From Akkermansiaceae bacterium (lineage in GTDB: Bacteria > Verrucomicrobiota > Verrucomicrobiia > Verrucomicrobiales > Akkermansiaceae): a DNA stretch of 64,000 bases. The stretch lies in assembly GCA_903919975.1 (NCBI GenBank), contig CAIXKE010000097.1:1-64000 (forward strand), read 5' to 3'. Position numbers and translations under genes: made by a program. Shown here piece after piece: positions 18,860-31,269 of this stretch; position 1 is the first letter of the stretch; every line of letters starts with the position of its first letter. The notes under the pieces were generated by a model, which saw only the letters and a list, made by a program, of their open reading frames with translations, had not been told where the DNA came from and made no database searches.

Positions 18860-19244
18860 CGATCACGCTTGTCTGACCATTTTCCCGATTTATGTTGTTG
18901 ATGTCCATCGGGGCGCTGGCGGCTGATGAAATGGATGCGGAGGACGAGGTGATGGCGTGGCCGGAGTTTGCTGCGGCAAAAGCGGTGCCGATGGTGGCTG
19001 CACCTTTGCCTGTGGAGACACCGAGCCCGCGTGATGTCGTGGATGCCACCGAGTTTTTTGTGAAATACCCAGTGCGCGTTTCTGAGCGTGCCGCGATGGC
19101 CATGGTGTTCAAGACTTGGAAGCAGCTGAGCAAGGTGCCCGAGAGCCATCGGGATCACAAATGCTTTATCCAATGCCGACGGGTAAAACTCGATCAGACG
19201 CATGCCGTGCTCAATTGGCAGCAGGAGAGCAAAGATTTCATATC
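18860..19244. other. Gene-poor stretch
   Basis: About 385 bases. Open frames exist on both strands (plus 18892-19257, minus 19133-18816) but neither has recognisable motifs or a good leader; the minus frame could contain a decayed 5' part of the PDZ/protease gene (SVIGGFVYWG near its end). I do not call a gene here. Confidence 0.5.
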
Positions 19245-19460
19245 TCAGTCCTTTTGATGCCACGATGGATCGGTCACCGATCCTGCGGATGGCGATTCTC
19301 CGCGCAACAGGGTGAAACCGCCCGAGACAAGCCGTCTAACAGGTTTCCCGGTTCCTGGTTGTTCGGTGAGCTTGGGGTCATTCATCCCTTGTCTGAACTC
19401 GAACCGGACGGGAGTTTCCCCGACGCTCTGCGGAATGGTCTCGTAGACATAAGTGGTCAT
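19245..19460 (-). CDS. FmdB-like small protein without zinc cysteines
   Basis: 71 residues. The order TYVYE, FEFRQGMND, KLTEQPGTGKPVRRLVSGG follows the FmdB/CxxC_CxxC_SSSS zinc-ribbon proteins, in which the same positions read TYVYEC, FE..QSM and CP.CG...RLISGG. All four zinc-binding cysteines are absent here (TIPQSVGE and EQPGTGK replace the CxxC pairs). The fold may therefore be kept by other contacts. It is a stand-alone gene between small hypothetical genes. Function of the family is unclear; the resemblance is strong enough to call a real gene. Confidence 0.75.
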   Translation of the reverse strand: MTTYVYETIPQSVGETPVRFEFRQGMNDPKLTEQPGTGKPVRRLVSGGFTLLRGESPSAGSVTDPSWHQKD

Positions 19461-19587
19461 GAAGCAATCTCACTCGGTTGTCTGGTAAAGCACAGACCCA
19501 TTTTCCACACGCGCTTCGATTAAAAAAAACCGATGATTCACTGCTGCCAGCAACATACCCGGTCTCACGAAAGGAAAAATCCAGCAA

Positions 19588-19809
19588 TCACGCGACCATC
19601 ATGGCCTCGCGTTCGGCTTCGAGTTCCGCCTCAAACTCCGCCTCCAGCCTGGCCTGTTTTTGTTCCTCGCTCTCCTCGGCGGCGGTCTCGGCAGCGGCTT
19701 GCTGGTTCGCCGTCTCTTGGGCTTTCGCAGAATCGCGAGCCATGCGTTTATCAAACTTCCTCTGCTCGCGCTCGCGGCGCTTGTAATCTTTGCTTGGTGT
19801 GACGGCCAT
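19588..19809 (-). CDS. Small highly charged coiled-coil protein
   Basis: 73 residues from the ATG at 19807-19809, preceded on the minus strand by an AAGAAGGG-type ribosome-binding sequence, one of the few clear ones in the window. The first third is basic (DYKRREREQRKFDKRMARD), the rest is an alanine/glutamate heptad-like helix (EEQKQARLEAEFEAELEAE). No signal peptide. It is probably a cytoplasmic nucleic-acid- or ribosome-associated helical protein, but I recognise no family. Confidence 0.6.
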   Translation of the reverse strand: MAVTPSKDYKRREREQRKFDKRMARDSAKAQETANQQAAAETAAEESEEQKQARLEAEFEAELEAEREAMMVA

Positions 19810-20175
19810 TGGTAAATCCCTTCTTATTTGCTGATGCGCGTGACGGGACCGACGATCTCGGTCCGGAGGCAACTCCGCTTGTCGGCGGCCTCATACATTG
19901 CAGCAGCAGCTCGAATCAATGGAAATCACAAGAAATGATCGAACCCCGAATCGCAGAGCCCTGTGCATGTCATGAACGGGTGCAGGACATGGGCATACAA
20001 AGGGCGGAACGCGTCCGCCCACGCGGATGATGAGCCGATGCGCGGACAAACCGGCCTTTTCATCGTCATTTCATCCTCACGGCGAACGCATTTCGCCGCT
20101 CCTTGACTGTTTGATCATGATCCATTGGAGCCGAATAAGCGTGAACTTCGCGATGTCTGTGCTAAACCGGCAGGC
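19810..20175. other. Intergenic stretch with a 7-bp hairpin
   Basis: No gene seen in about 365 bases. A perfect hairpin gggcgga-acgcg-tccgccc lies at 20002-20020; it has no U tract on either side, so it is not a standard terminator. The SUI1-family gene begins immediately after. Confidence 0.55.
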
Positions 20176-20577
20176 ATGAGTGAGAAAAAAGCAAGCGAAG
20201 GCATCATCCTGACGCCGGATCCTTTTGGGGCTCTGGCCGGACTGCACAGTTTGCCTGCAGGCCCTGGGGCATCGCCGAATTCCGCTCCAGTCATTCCAAC
20301 CAAGACCTCTCAACGGGGACAGAAGAACACCAATCGGGGCCGGGTGGACATCGTCCGTCAAACCGCGCATCGCGGTGGCAAGGCGGTCACAGTGGCGAGA
20401 AATTTCACCGGAATCGGACTCGCCGAAAAACAGGAACTCGCAAAGAAAATGCAGAAAGCCTGCGGTGTCGGCGGAACGGTGAAAGACGGCGGCATCGAAA
20501 TCCAGGGCGACAAAAGGGAAGAAATGAAGCGCATCCTGACGGAAGCGGGTTTCAAGCCGGTTTTCTCGGGCGGCTGA
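20176..20577 (+). CDS. SUI1/eIF1-like translation factor (YciH family)
   Basis: 133 residues from the ATG at 20176. A proline-rich disordered N-terminus is followed by the SUI1 fold from about residue 55: GRVDIVRQTAHRGGKAVTV, then ELAKKMQKACGVGGTVKDG and IEIQGDKREEMKRIL, ending in a GF motif. Bacterial YciH proteins bind the 30S subunit and are thought to tune start-codon selection under stress. It is monocistronic, convergent with the fucosidase gene that follows on the other strand. Confidence 0.92.
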   Translation: MSEKKASEGIILTPDPFGALAGLHSLPAGPGASPNSAPVIPTKTSQRGQKNTNRGRVDIVRQTAHRGGKAVTVARNFTGIGLAEKQELAKKMQKACGVGGTVKDGGIEIQGDKREEMKRILTEAGFKPVFSGG

Positions 20578-20737
20578 GTGATATTATGCCACAAAAACTT
20601 TAATGTCCCGGATTTTTGAAAGCATTAATTTCTTCGCATTCCGGGTGCAAGCCTGACACAGCGCGCTCGGAGGAAGACCCGGCGGCGGACTAACATACCA
20701 CTGACAAATAACAAGGGGATCAAGAACGCCGATCAAA

Positions 20738-22120
20738 TCATGGCTTCGCAATCGCCGCTTGAATTTTGGGTTTTACCGGAAAATCCAGCGCAAACACCGT
20801 GGCGAACTTTTGCAACGATCCTTCCGGCAGACGTATTTTCCAAGCACCCTCGCTGCCCGATATTTGCGGTGTTCCATTATGAACAAGCACCGTAACCTTA
20901 GCTGGCCGTGTGACCAGTTGGTCGATGGTGATCACCCCGCCTTCCGGTTGGCCGAACACATGCACGTAGATGCGGGTGCCGCCGTCGGGCAATTGACGGG
21001 TGGTCGAGCGTCCTTTCCATGAAGTTTTGGAAAAGAGCGACGCCGTGGTGCCGTGAATCGATTCGCCGTTCACCTTCATCCACTCGCCGATTTCCGCAAG
21101 GCGTTCAAGTGAGGCTGTCGGGATTTCCCCCTCGCCTGTCGGGCCAACGTTGAGCAGATAGTTGCCGCCCTTGCTGGCGATGTCGATGAGGTTCTGAACG
21201 AGAGTTTCGGTGGATTTCCACTTTTGATCATCGGCCTTGAAGCCCCAAGTACCGTTCATGGTCATGCAGGATTCCCATGAGACGCCCTCACCGAATCCGG
21301 TGGGGGGGATCCGCTGTTCCGGCGTGCCATAGTCTCCCTTGAATTTAGCGTCGGTGGTGTGGCCTTCCATGCCTTTGCGGCCCTTGTCCACACGGTTGTT
21401 GACGATGAGTTTCGAATCATTTTTGCGAAGCCAGTTGTAGAGATCCTCGCCGCGCTCATGAGTCCATGCGTCCTCCCACTCGCCATCGAACCACAGAATG
21501 CCCGGGTGATATGCGGTGATCAGTTCGTCGAGCTGGCCTTTGAGATAGGCGTTGAAGCGGTCCATGTCCGGTTTGGGATTGGATGCGTTGCCGCGCCACG
21601 GGCCCTTCGTGGCGTAGTCAGGATGAGACCAGTCCATGATCGAATGATAGAGGCAGAAACGGATGCCGTGCTTGCGGCAAGCTTCCTCCAAAGGCTTAAG
21701 CAAGTCCTTCTGGTAAGGCGTGGATGCGACATCAAGATCTGTTAGTTTCGAATCCCACAGGCAGAATCCGTCGTGATGCTTCGAGGTGATCACGAGATAC
21801 TTGATGCCGGCATTCTTCGCGGCGATCACCCAGGCTTCGGGGTCGTATTTGAGGGGATTGAATTTTGGCAGGAGTTCCTCGCGGTATTCCGCAGCAGGGA
21901 TTTTTCCGCCACTCTGGAGCCACTCGCCGGCACCAGGCACCGGTTTGCCTTTGAAGTTTCCAGCTGCCCCCGAATAGACACCCCAGTGAATAAACATGCC
22001 AAAGCGGGCTTCATTGAACCACTTCATGCGGGCCTCCTTTTCCGCAGGGGTTTCGGCTTGCAGAAGTGGCGCTACAGGCAGAAGCAACACTAGGGTGACG
22101 ATCAACGATTTGATTTTCAT
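20738..22120 (-). CDS. Exported GH29 alpha-L-fucosidase
   Basis: 460 residues from the ATG at 22118-22120, which opens the signal peptide (ends near LLQAE); a longer in-frame extension is not leader-like. FIHWG at 43-47, TSKHHDGF at about 112-119 and ILWFDGEW with probable nucleophile D212. A short C-terminal beta domain (TRIYVHVFGQPEGG) closes the protein. It is compact compared with the 613-residue enzyme at 10.8 kb. It is divergent from the DUF1080/oxidoreductase pair across about 220 bases, so the three may share a control region. Confidence 0.94.
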   Translation of the reverse strand: MKIKSLIVTLVLLLPVAPLLQAETPAEKEARMKWFNEARFGMFIHWGVYSGAAGNFKGKPVPGAGEWLQSGGKIPAAEYREELLPKFNPLKYDPEAWVIAAKNAGIKYLVITSKHHDGFCLWDSKLTDLDVASTPYQKDLLKPLEEACRKHGIRFCLYHSIMDWSHPDYATKGPWRGNASNPKPDMDRFNAYLKGQLDELITAYHPGILWFDGEWEDAWTHERGEDLYNWLRKNDSKLIVNNRVDKGRKGMEGHTTDAKFKGDYGTPEQRIPPTGFGEGVSWESCMTMNGTWGFKADDQKWKSTETLVQNLIDIASKGGNYLLNVGPTGEGEIPTASLERLAEIGEWMKVNGESIHGTTASLFSKTSWKGRSTTRQLPDGGTRIYVHVFGQPEGGVITIDQLVTRPAKVTVLVHNGTPQISGSEGAWKIRLPEGSLQKFATVFALDFPVKPKIQAAIAKP

Positions 22121-22343
22121 GGTGTCAATAGGTATAGAGTAAACGGCCACTTTGTAGGATTTCTTGCAGGAAATATTGTAAAAATCAGCCATTTTCCATC
22201 ACCGCAATCTATCCCCTCGATTTCCGGTCATTCTCCTCACGCGCCGAGGCAGGTCTTGACCTACACCACCCTCACGCTAAGAATCCGGGATCTATCACTC
22301 AGGCCCCGGCCAGCATGCTTCGCGGACAAATCCATCCATCTTC

Positions 22344-23672
22344 ATGAAAAACAACCCCATTGCTCTAGCACTGATATGCTTTGCCACCATGCCGCTCGTT
22401 TCCGCAGTGCGGGCGGATGCGAACCCTAACACTCCGCCCCAAGGCTTCACAGCCCTTTTCAATGGCACGGACTTGAGCGGTTGGTGGGGAGCGGCAACCG
22501 AAGATCCACGCAAATACCTCGCGCTGCCCGCGGACGAGTTCAAAGCGAAGCATGACGCTTCACTCGCCGATATCCAAAAACACTGGCGTGTGGAAAATGG
22601 CGCACTCGTGAATGACGGCAAGGGACTATTCCTAACAAGCGATTCATCCTTCGGTAACTTCGAACTGCTCGTGGACTACAAGACGGTGCCTCTCGCCGAC
22701 AGCGGTATCTATCTGCGTGGCTGCCCGCAAGTGCAGATCTGGGATTCGACCGAGAAGGCCAAGTTCAAAATCGGTGCGGACAAGGGCTCCGGCGGATTGT
22801 GGAACAACTCCGCAGGCGCACCAGGAAAAGATCCACTCGTGAAGGCGGACAAACCATTCGGCGAGTGGAATCATCTGCGCATCATGATGGTCGGCTCACG
22901 GGTCTGGGTCTGGCTGAACGATCAACAAACCGTGAATGGCGCGGTGATGGAAAACCATTACGCCCGCAAGCTGCCGGTGCCGCCACAAGGTCCGATCCAG
23001 CTTCAAACCCACGGCGGCGAAATCTCTTGGCGCAATTTTTTCATCCGCGAGATCAAAAGCGATGAAGCAAACCGCCTTCTCCGCGCCGCCGATCCCGAGG
23101 GATTCAAGTCTGTTTTCAATGGCAAAGACCTGACCGGCTGGGCCGGTCCTCTGGACTGCTGCAAAGTGGAAGATTCCGCGATCGTCTGGCAACCGGAAAA
23201 AGGCGGTACCATTTACACCGAGGAAGAATATTCGGATTTCGTCGTTAGATTTGAATTCAAACTACCTCCCGGCGGCAACAATGGACTCGCCCTCCGATAT
23301 CCCGGCAAAGGCAACGCCGCCTACGATGCCATGTGCGAATGCCAGGTGCTGGATGATAATTATGAGAAGACCACCGGCAAGAAGCTCGATCCCCGCCAAG
23401 TGCATGGCTCCGCCTACGGAATGGTCGGCGCTCTGCGCGGCTATCAACATCCGATCGGCGAATGGAACTACGAGGAAGTGACCGTTTCAGGATCCACCAT
23501 TAAAATCGAACTCAACGGCAGCCAAATCCTCAATGCGGATTTGAGCAAGGTCACCGAATTCATGGCGAATAGCGCGCATCCCGGCAAGGACCGCAAGAGC
23601 GGTCATTTCGGACTCGCCGGACACAATGATCCCGTATCCTTCCGCAACATTTCGATCAAACCTCTCAAATAA
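22344..23672 (+). CDS. Exported tandem DUF1080 protein (3-keto-glycoside hydrolase-like)
   Basis: 442 residues with a signal peptide and two DUF1080 concanavalin-like domains, about residues 33-235 and 250-440. Each opens with the family phrase (GFTALFNGTDLSGW and GFKSVFNGKDLTGW) and includes SGIYLRG or NGLALRYPG. DUF1080 proteins (PF06439) include 3-keto-disaccharide hydrolases that split 3-keto-glycosides by elimination and hydration, which needs a partner dehydrogenase; the next gene supplies a candidate. Eighteen bases separate them. Which half is catalytic cannot be said from the sequence alone. Confidence 0.9.
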   Translation: MKNNPIALALICFATMPLVSAVRADANPNTPPQGFTALFNGTDLSGWWGAATEDPRKYLALPADEFKAKHDASLADIQKHWRVENGALVNDGKGLFLTSDSSFGNFELLVDYKTVPLADSGIYLRGCPQVQIWDSTEKAKFKIGADKGSGGLWNNSAGAPGKDPLVKADKPFGEWNHLRIMMVGSRVWVWLNDQQTVNGAVMENHYARKLPVPPQGPIQLQTHGGEISWRNFFIREIKSDEANRLLRAADPEGFKSVFNGKDLTGWAGPLDCCKVEDSAIVWQPEKGGTIYTEEEYSDFVVRFEFKLPPGGNNGLALRYPGKGNAAYDAMCECQVLDDNYEKTTGKKLDPRQVHGSAYGMVGALRGYQHPIGEWNYEEVTVSGSTIKIELNGSQILNADLSKVTEFMANSAHPGKDRKSGHFGLAGHNDPVSFRNISIKPLK

Positions 23673-23689
23673 TCCACCCGGCAAAAACC

Positions 23690-25024
23690 ATGGAATACAA
23701 TCCTCAATACTCACGCCGCTCACTTCTCAAGTTGATCGGAACCAGCGCTGCCAGCGCGCCTTTCATCTCCACCCGGCTGATGGCGCAGTCCCCGGCCAAC
23801 ACGGTTCGTCACGCATCATTCGGTGCCGACGGCATGGCATGGGCGGACCTCACACAGATCGCCAACTGCCCGAATGTCGAGATTGTCGCGATCTGCGACG
23901 TGGACCTAACCAGAACAGTGGAGGCTCGAAAAAAATTTCCGAAAGCACGCATCTATCAGGACTGGCGCGAGTTACTCGACAAGGAAGAGAAGAACATCGA
24001 TTCCGTCAACGTCTCCACACCTGACCACATGCACGCGCCCATCGGCGTGAGCGCGATGCAGCTCGGCAAGCACGTTTACGGCCAGAAACCCCTCGCTCAC
24101 GATCTCCACGAGGTGCGCCGGATGACCCAATTGGCTGTGGAAAAGAAAGTGGTCACCCAAATGGGCATCCAGTGCCACGCCACTGCCTACTACCGGATCG
24201 CCGCGCAAGTCATGAAGGACGGCGTGATCGGAAAAATCAAGGAAGTCCACTCGTGGTGCGCCAAATCATGGGGCGACACGAGCCCAAAACCGGATAAGAC
24301 CGACTCCGTCCCGGAAGACTTTGACTGGAACCTCTGGCTCGGCGTCTGCGCGGATCGGCCATTCATCGGCGGACAATATTATCATCCGGGAAACTGGCGC
24401 AAACGCCTCGATTTTGGCACCGGCACCTTGGGCGACATGGGCTGTCATATTTTCGACCCACTCTTCATAGGACTCGGTCTTGGCGCGCCGGTGTCGGTGC
24501 GTTCCGAAGGTCCGCCACCTAACCAATGGAACTGGGCGCTGGACGGCAAGGTTATCTATCAGTTCAAGGGCACTCCGCTCACCGCGGGTGCAACACTCGA
24601 CATCATCTGGTATGACGGAGCCGCCAGCCCACCAGCCGAAATCATCGCGCTGACCGGTAAAAAAGGGCTGCCACAATCCGGATCCATCCTCGTCGGCACA
24701 GAAGGCGTGATGCTGTTGCCGCACTTCAACCTGCCCGAATTCTCCCCGGAAGAGAAATTCAAGGACTACAAATTCCCGAAGATCAAGGGTCTCAACCACT
24801 GGGGTCAGTTCATCGATGCCTGCCGCGGCAATGACAAAACCAGCGCGGATTTCGCCTACGCCGGACCACTCACCGAAGCCATTCTGGTCGGTGGCATCGC
24901 ATCGCGTTTCCAAAACACCACGCTCAAATGGAACAGCCCGGAACTGAAATTCGACCTCGCCGATGCCAATGCATTCGTCCACAAAGATTACCGCGACGGA
25001 TGGAAAATTCCGGGCCTAGGTTGA
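23690..25024 (+). CDS. Tat-exported Gfo/Idh/MocA oxidoreductase with QKP motif
   Basis: 444 residues. Twin-arginine leader SRRSLLK near residue 8. The Rossmann glycine loop is atypical (SFGADGMAW) and the signature EKP is QKP at about 132-134, with the catalytic lysine kept. GTGTLGDMGCHIFD near 245 matches the family histidine motif. In the proposed pathway it would oxidise a sugar at C3 so that the DUF1080 protein can cleave the glycoside; this division of labour is inference from known 3-keto-glycoside routes. Both proteins appear exported, so the chemistry would be periplasmic. Confidence 0.9.
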   Translation: MEYNPQYSRRSLLKLIGTSAASAPFISTRLMAQSPANTVRHASFGADGMAWADLTQIANCPNVEIVAICDVDLTRTVEARKKFPKARIYQDWRELLDKEEKNIDSVNVSTPDHMHAPIGVSAMQLGKHVYGQKPLAHDLHEVRRMTQLAVEKKVVTQMGIQCHATAYYRIAAQVMKDGVIGKIKEVHSWCAKSWGDTSPKPDKTDSVPEDFDWNLWLGVCADRPFIGGQYYHPGNWRKRLDFGTGTLGDMGCHIFDPLFIGLGLGAPVSVRSEGPPPNQWNWALDGKVIYQFKGTPLTAGATLDIIWYDGAASPPAEIIALTGKKGLPQSGSILVGTEGVMLLPHFNLPEFSPEEKFKDYKFPKIKGLNHWGQFIDACRGNDKTSADFAYAGPLTEAILVGGIASRFQNTTLKWNSPELKFDLADANAFVHKDYRDGWKIPGLG

Positions 25025-25148
25025 TGCGATCCGTTTGAATCACAAATCCGAACATCTACAGGAGCCACCTCGAAAACCAAATTCCCGGCGGTATTCATGA
25101 ATTTAAGTTCTTGAATAAGCCCCCTTCCCTATCCCAAGCTTCCACCGT

Positions 25149-26351
25149 ATGAAACGTGCGTGCCAGATGGTGTTGGAGGAACCGTATCGGGTGTTTTTCC
25201 CCATCGGGGTGCTGGCTGGAATCTGGGGCGTGATGATGTGGCCGATGTTGTATGGCGGATGGCTTCATTTTTATCCCGGTGAAGCGCACACACGCATCAT
25301 GATCGAAGGCTTCATGGGGGCCTTCATCCTAGGCTTTATAGGCACGGCCTTTCCACGACTGACTGGTAATCGTTCTTGGTTTAGTGGCGAGTTTTTCCTA
25401 ATGCTGTTGTTATGGACACTCACCGTGTCGAGCCTTGCGATAGGAAAAATCCAAGCCGGCGACGCGGCATTCTGCGTGTTATTGCTAACACTCTTTACCG
25501 GCATGGCGGGCCGCTGGATATTCGGTCATCGCGACACGCCACCACCCGGCTTCATCCTCGCCTTATCGGGCATTCTCGGCGCGGCGCTGGCAGCGGGATT
25601 TCTGGCGTGGAATGCGAGCCCGACAACCGCGCAGCTGCAATTCGCAAGACTCTGGTTATTTCAAGGATTCTTATTGCTGCCATTGATGGGCATCGGACCT
25701 TACGTGTTGCCGCGGTTTTTTGGCATGAATAGCAGCCATTCATTCGATGACGCACCGAGCCCACCAAGCGGATGGTGGCCGAAGGCGATCTCGGCGACCA
25801 TCGCCGGACTATTGGTGATCGCAGGGTTCGCTCTGGAAGTGATGGGAAATCCGTTGCTAGGGCAATTGCTGCGCGCCGTGGTAATTCTCGTTTGGTTCGC
25901 TCTGGAAACTCCGGTTTTTCGCCTGGCAAAACTTTCCACCACGCCAGGAAACGCAGTGCGCTGGGCGGTAATCGGATTGGCCTCGGGACTCATCTGCGCG
26001 GCCGTCTGGCCGTTGGCACGCGTCGGCTCACTCCACTTGTTCTTTGTCACCGGCCTCGGCCTGGTCACGATGGCCGTCGGCACCCGTGTCATTCTCGGCC
26101 ACGCGGGACGCCACGATTTACTAACAGGGAAAATCGTTTGGCTGTGCTGGGTGGTCGGCTTGCTCATCCTCGCGGCTACCACCCGCATGAGCTGTGATTT
26201 CCTCCCGCACCTCCGGGTTTCCCATCTCATCTACGCCGCCTGGACATGGGCCATCGCCGCCGTGATCTGGCTCATCGCCTTGGCGAAATGCCTCTTGCGC
26301 AATGAGGTCTCGGAAAAACCGAAAAGCCGCTGCCCAAGGCGCCAAAGGTAA
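25149..26351 (+). CDS. nnrS: NnrS family heme-copper membrane protein
   Basis: 400 residues, almost entirely hydrophobic with about twelve membrane spans. It has NnrS hallmarks: EEPYRVFFPIG near the start, AHTRIMIEGFMGAFILGF near 46-63, FPRLTGN, and HLFFVTGLG, TRVILGHAGR and RVSHLIYAAW in the second half, including the histidines expected to bind heme and copper. NnrS proteins relieve nitrosative stress. The gene is convergent with a nitronate-monooxygenase-like gene 22 bases away. No FNR or NsrR site is clear to me upstream. Confidence 0.92.
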   Translation: MKRACQMVLEEPYRVFFPIGVLAGIWGVMMWPMLYGGWLHFYPGEAHTRIMIEGFMGAFILGFIGTAFPRLTGNRSWFSGEFFLMLLLWTLTVSSLAIGKIQAGDAAFCVLLLTLFTGMAGRWIFGHRDTPPPGFILALSGILGAALAAGFLAWNASPTTAQLQFARLWLFQGFLLLPLMGIGPYVLPRFFGMNSSHSFDDAPSPPSGWWPKAISATIAGLLVIAGFALEVMGNPLLGQLLRAVVILVWFALETPVFRLAKLSTTPGNAVRWAVIGLASGLICAAVWPLARVGSLHLFFVTGLGLVTMAVGTRVILGHAGRHDLLTGKIVWLCWVVGLLILAATTRMSCDFLPHLRVSHLIYAAWTWAIAAVIWLIALAKCLLRNEVSEKPKSRCPRRQR

Positions 26352-26373
26352 AATTCTAACGAATCGTTACCGT

Positions 26374-27813
26374 TCAAGCGAGCAGACGCTCGATCACATC
26401 CGCTGCCGAGTAGCTCTCGCGCCCGGCAAGTAGCGATTCACGCACTGCGTCAAGATCATCGCCAATGGTGATCAGTTGCGGTTCATCCATGCCTTGACGG
26501 AACTGACCGATCCCGGCCGACGCGCAAAGCGAATTGCACAGACAAATACGCCCCGCTGTCATGGTCGGATCGCCTCCTTTCGAGACATATACATCTTCCG
26601 GTTCGGCGGAACACCGGAATCCTATGCCCCCATCTGGTTTCTGATAAGTCTCACGCAGCACACCGAGGTCGCATATGCGTCCGCGTTCCTGGTAAACCTC
26701 AGGATCCGCTATGCTGCCTTTCACTTGTGCCACCTTGAAGGGAAACCCGGTAGGCGAAGCAAACGCATCGGTGTGAATTTTCAAATCGCCGCGCTTCACC
26801 GAGGCCAGAATGCTCGCCTTGATCTGCGGTTCAAAACCAGACTCTTCGCAAAACGCGAATGCCGTGCCGACTTGGATGCCCTTGGCTCCATGCGCTTGCG
26901 CCTCGTGGAGCTTGCCAATCCGACCGTAACCACCGGCCAACCAAAACGGCAGGCCGATTTCAACGAACTTCGCAGGATCGATGCGGTCTCGTTCGCCATA
27001 GATTGGTTCGCCATCCGGCGTCAGTTGCATTGGCCCACGTGGCGGCGCATTGTGACCTCCGGCGATCGCAGCCTCGACCACGAAACCATCAACCTTGCCC
27101 GAAGATTTGCGGCGCAAGTTTTCCGCCAAGACCGGCGATGAAACGATGGCCAGGAAAAGCGGGCGGTTCAACGCGGGCACCGCACCGAATTCCGCAGGAT
27201 TCAAGCGGATGTAAACTGGCGCGGTTCCACCGACCACATCTAACCGCATCTCGGCGGCGGCACCGGCAGCGAGATCATCGAGAATTTTGGGGATCTGGCG
27301 CGGAATTCCTGCCCCCATCAGCACCGCGTCCACGCCCGCCAGCATCGCGCCATACAACGCCAACAAGGTCGGGGTCTGGATTTTCTCCAACAAATTGAGC
27401 CCCACGCACCCAGAGTGATCTTCCTTGGCGAGGTGAATCGCTACAAAACTCGATGCAATCACCAGCTCACGCGTCGATCTCCCGGGCTCGTGCGAGATCA
27501 TTGGCGGCGTTTTGAACGGAGCATCCGCAGCCTTTCCTCCAGCAATGAAATATCGATCTAGAATCCGCGCGGCGATCTCAGGATAAGGGAAAGCCTTAAG
27601 CGCACGGCGCAAATGCCCCCCGATGTCGCCCAGTTGGAGCTGCCGTGTCAGCAAAACATCCAAGGTCGTGCCGGAGACCACCCCCAACTGTCCTCGCTCG
27701 GAAACCGCTCGCGCAAGGCGCCATCCTGAAATGCCCACACCCATCCCTCCTTGAATAATTGGAGGCAATTCCGCCGCATCGGCCGTATAGAGGACTGAGG
27801 AGTTCTTAGTCAT
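26374..27813 (-). CDS. Nitronate monooxygenase/2-nitropropane dioxygenase-like flavoprotein
   Basis: About 479 residues from the ATG at 27811-27813 (MTKNSSVL); an in-frame ATG four codons upstream is an alternative. FMN-dependent TIM barrel: IIQGGMGVGISGWRLA opens it, VVGGTAPVYIRLN and EAAIAGGHN follow, and FWLAGGYGRIGKLHEAQAHG and GIQVGTAFAF form the phosphate-binding part. The C-terminus carries GRICLCNSLC, seen in the longer members. The family includes nitronate monooxygenases and FabK-type enoyl reductases; length and the cysteine motif favour the former group or a PfaD-like enzyme. It faces nnrS tail to tail. Confidence 0.85.
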   Translation of the reverse strand: MTKNSSVLYTADAAELPPIIQGGMGVGISGWRLARAVSERGQLGVVSGTTLDVLLTRQLQLGDIGGHLRRALKAFPYPEIAARILDRYFIAGGKAADAPFKTPPMISHEPGRSTRELVIASSFVAIHLAKEDHSGCVGLNLLEKIQTPTLLALYGAMLAGVDAVLMGAGIPRQIPKILDDLAAGAAAEMRLDVVGGTAPVYIRLNPAEFGAVPALNRPLFLAIVSSPVLAENLRRKSSGKVDGFVVEAAIAGGHNAPPRGPMQLTPDGEPIYGERDRIDPAKFVEIGLPFWLAGGYGRIGKLHEAQAHGAKGIQVGTAFAFCEESGFEPQIKASILASVKRGDLKIHTDAFASPTGFPFKVAQVKGSIADPEVYQERGRICDLGVLRETYQKPDGGIGFRCSAEPEDVYVSKGGDPTMTAGRICLCNSLCASAGIGQFRQGMDEPQLITIGDDLDAVRESLLAGRESYSAADVIERLLA

Positions 27814-28181
27814 TTTGTGAATCATTGAACCGTTTGACAAATCGCCAATAGCAAAGTGTCCCATGCACAGCAAATCATTTGAAATGACTGAAAAAATCAG
27901 CCCAAATGCACTTCCCGTCAGAAGTCAATTTGACATCACCATTTTGGTCAATATTCAAAGAATGTTTTTTCTTGATTTGCCATCGTGTCTGACATGGTCA
28001 CCCGCCATTCCCTATTCCTACTGCCAGCGAGATCTGAGAAAATTAGCATTTTATGCTTGGCCTGAACTACCCATAGATCAGAATTAAAACACCCGACACC
28101 ACATCTAGTGCATATTTCATATTTCCGAACAAAAACCTCCATCGCTTGAGCCATCTCGCCTGTTTATCCACTTCACCGACC
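27814..28181. other. AT-rich divergent promoter region with two short palindromes
   Basis: About 370 bases between the divergent nitronate-monooxygenase-like gene and nrdJ. Two AT-rich palindromes are visible: tcattt-g-aaatga (27875-27887) and gtcaa-t-ttgac (27924-27934). They are candidate operators for either gene. No coding frame is convincing, and I see no conserved cobalamin riboswitch elements upstream of nrdJ. Confidence 0.5.
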
Positions 28182-31217
<3,036 letters not shown>

Positions 31218-31269
31218 TCCGCCGGGCAATAACCTTGCGAGTGTCATGGCCGTGAATACGCTCACCACC

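Noticed and set aside
18892-19257. Plus-strand frame of 121 codons
   Set aside because: No motif or leader, overlaps the FmdB-like gene end, and a competing frame exists on the other strand.
27814-28181. Cobalamin riboswitch or NrdR box ahead of nrdJ
   Set aside because: I looked for the conserved B12-box and for paired NrdR boxes and could not identify either.
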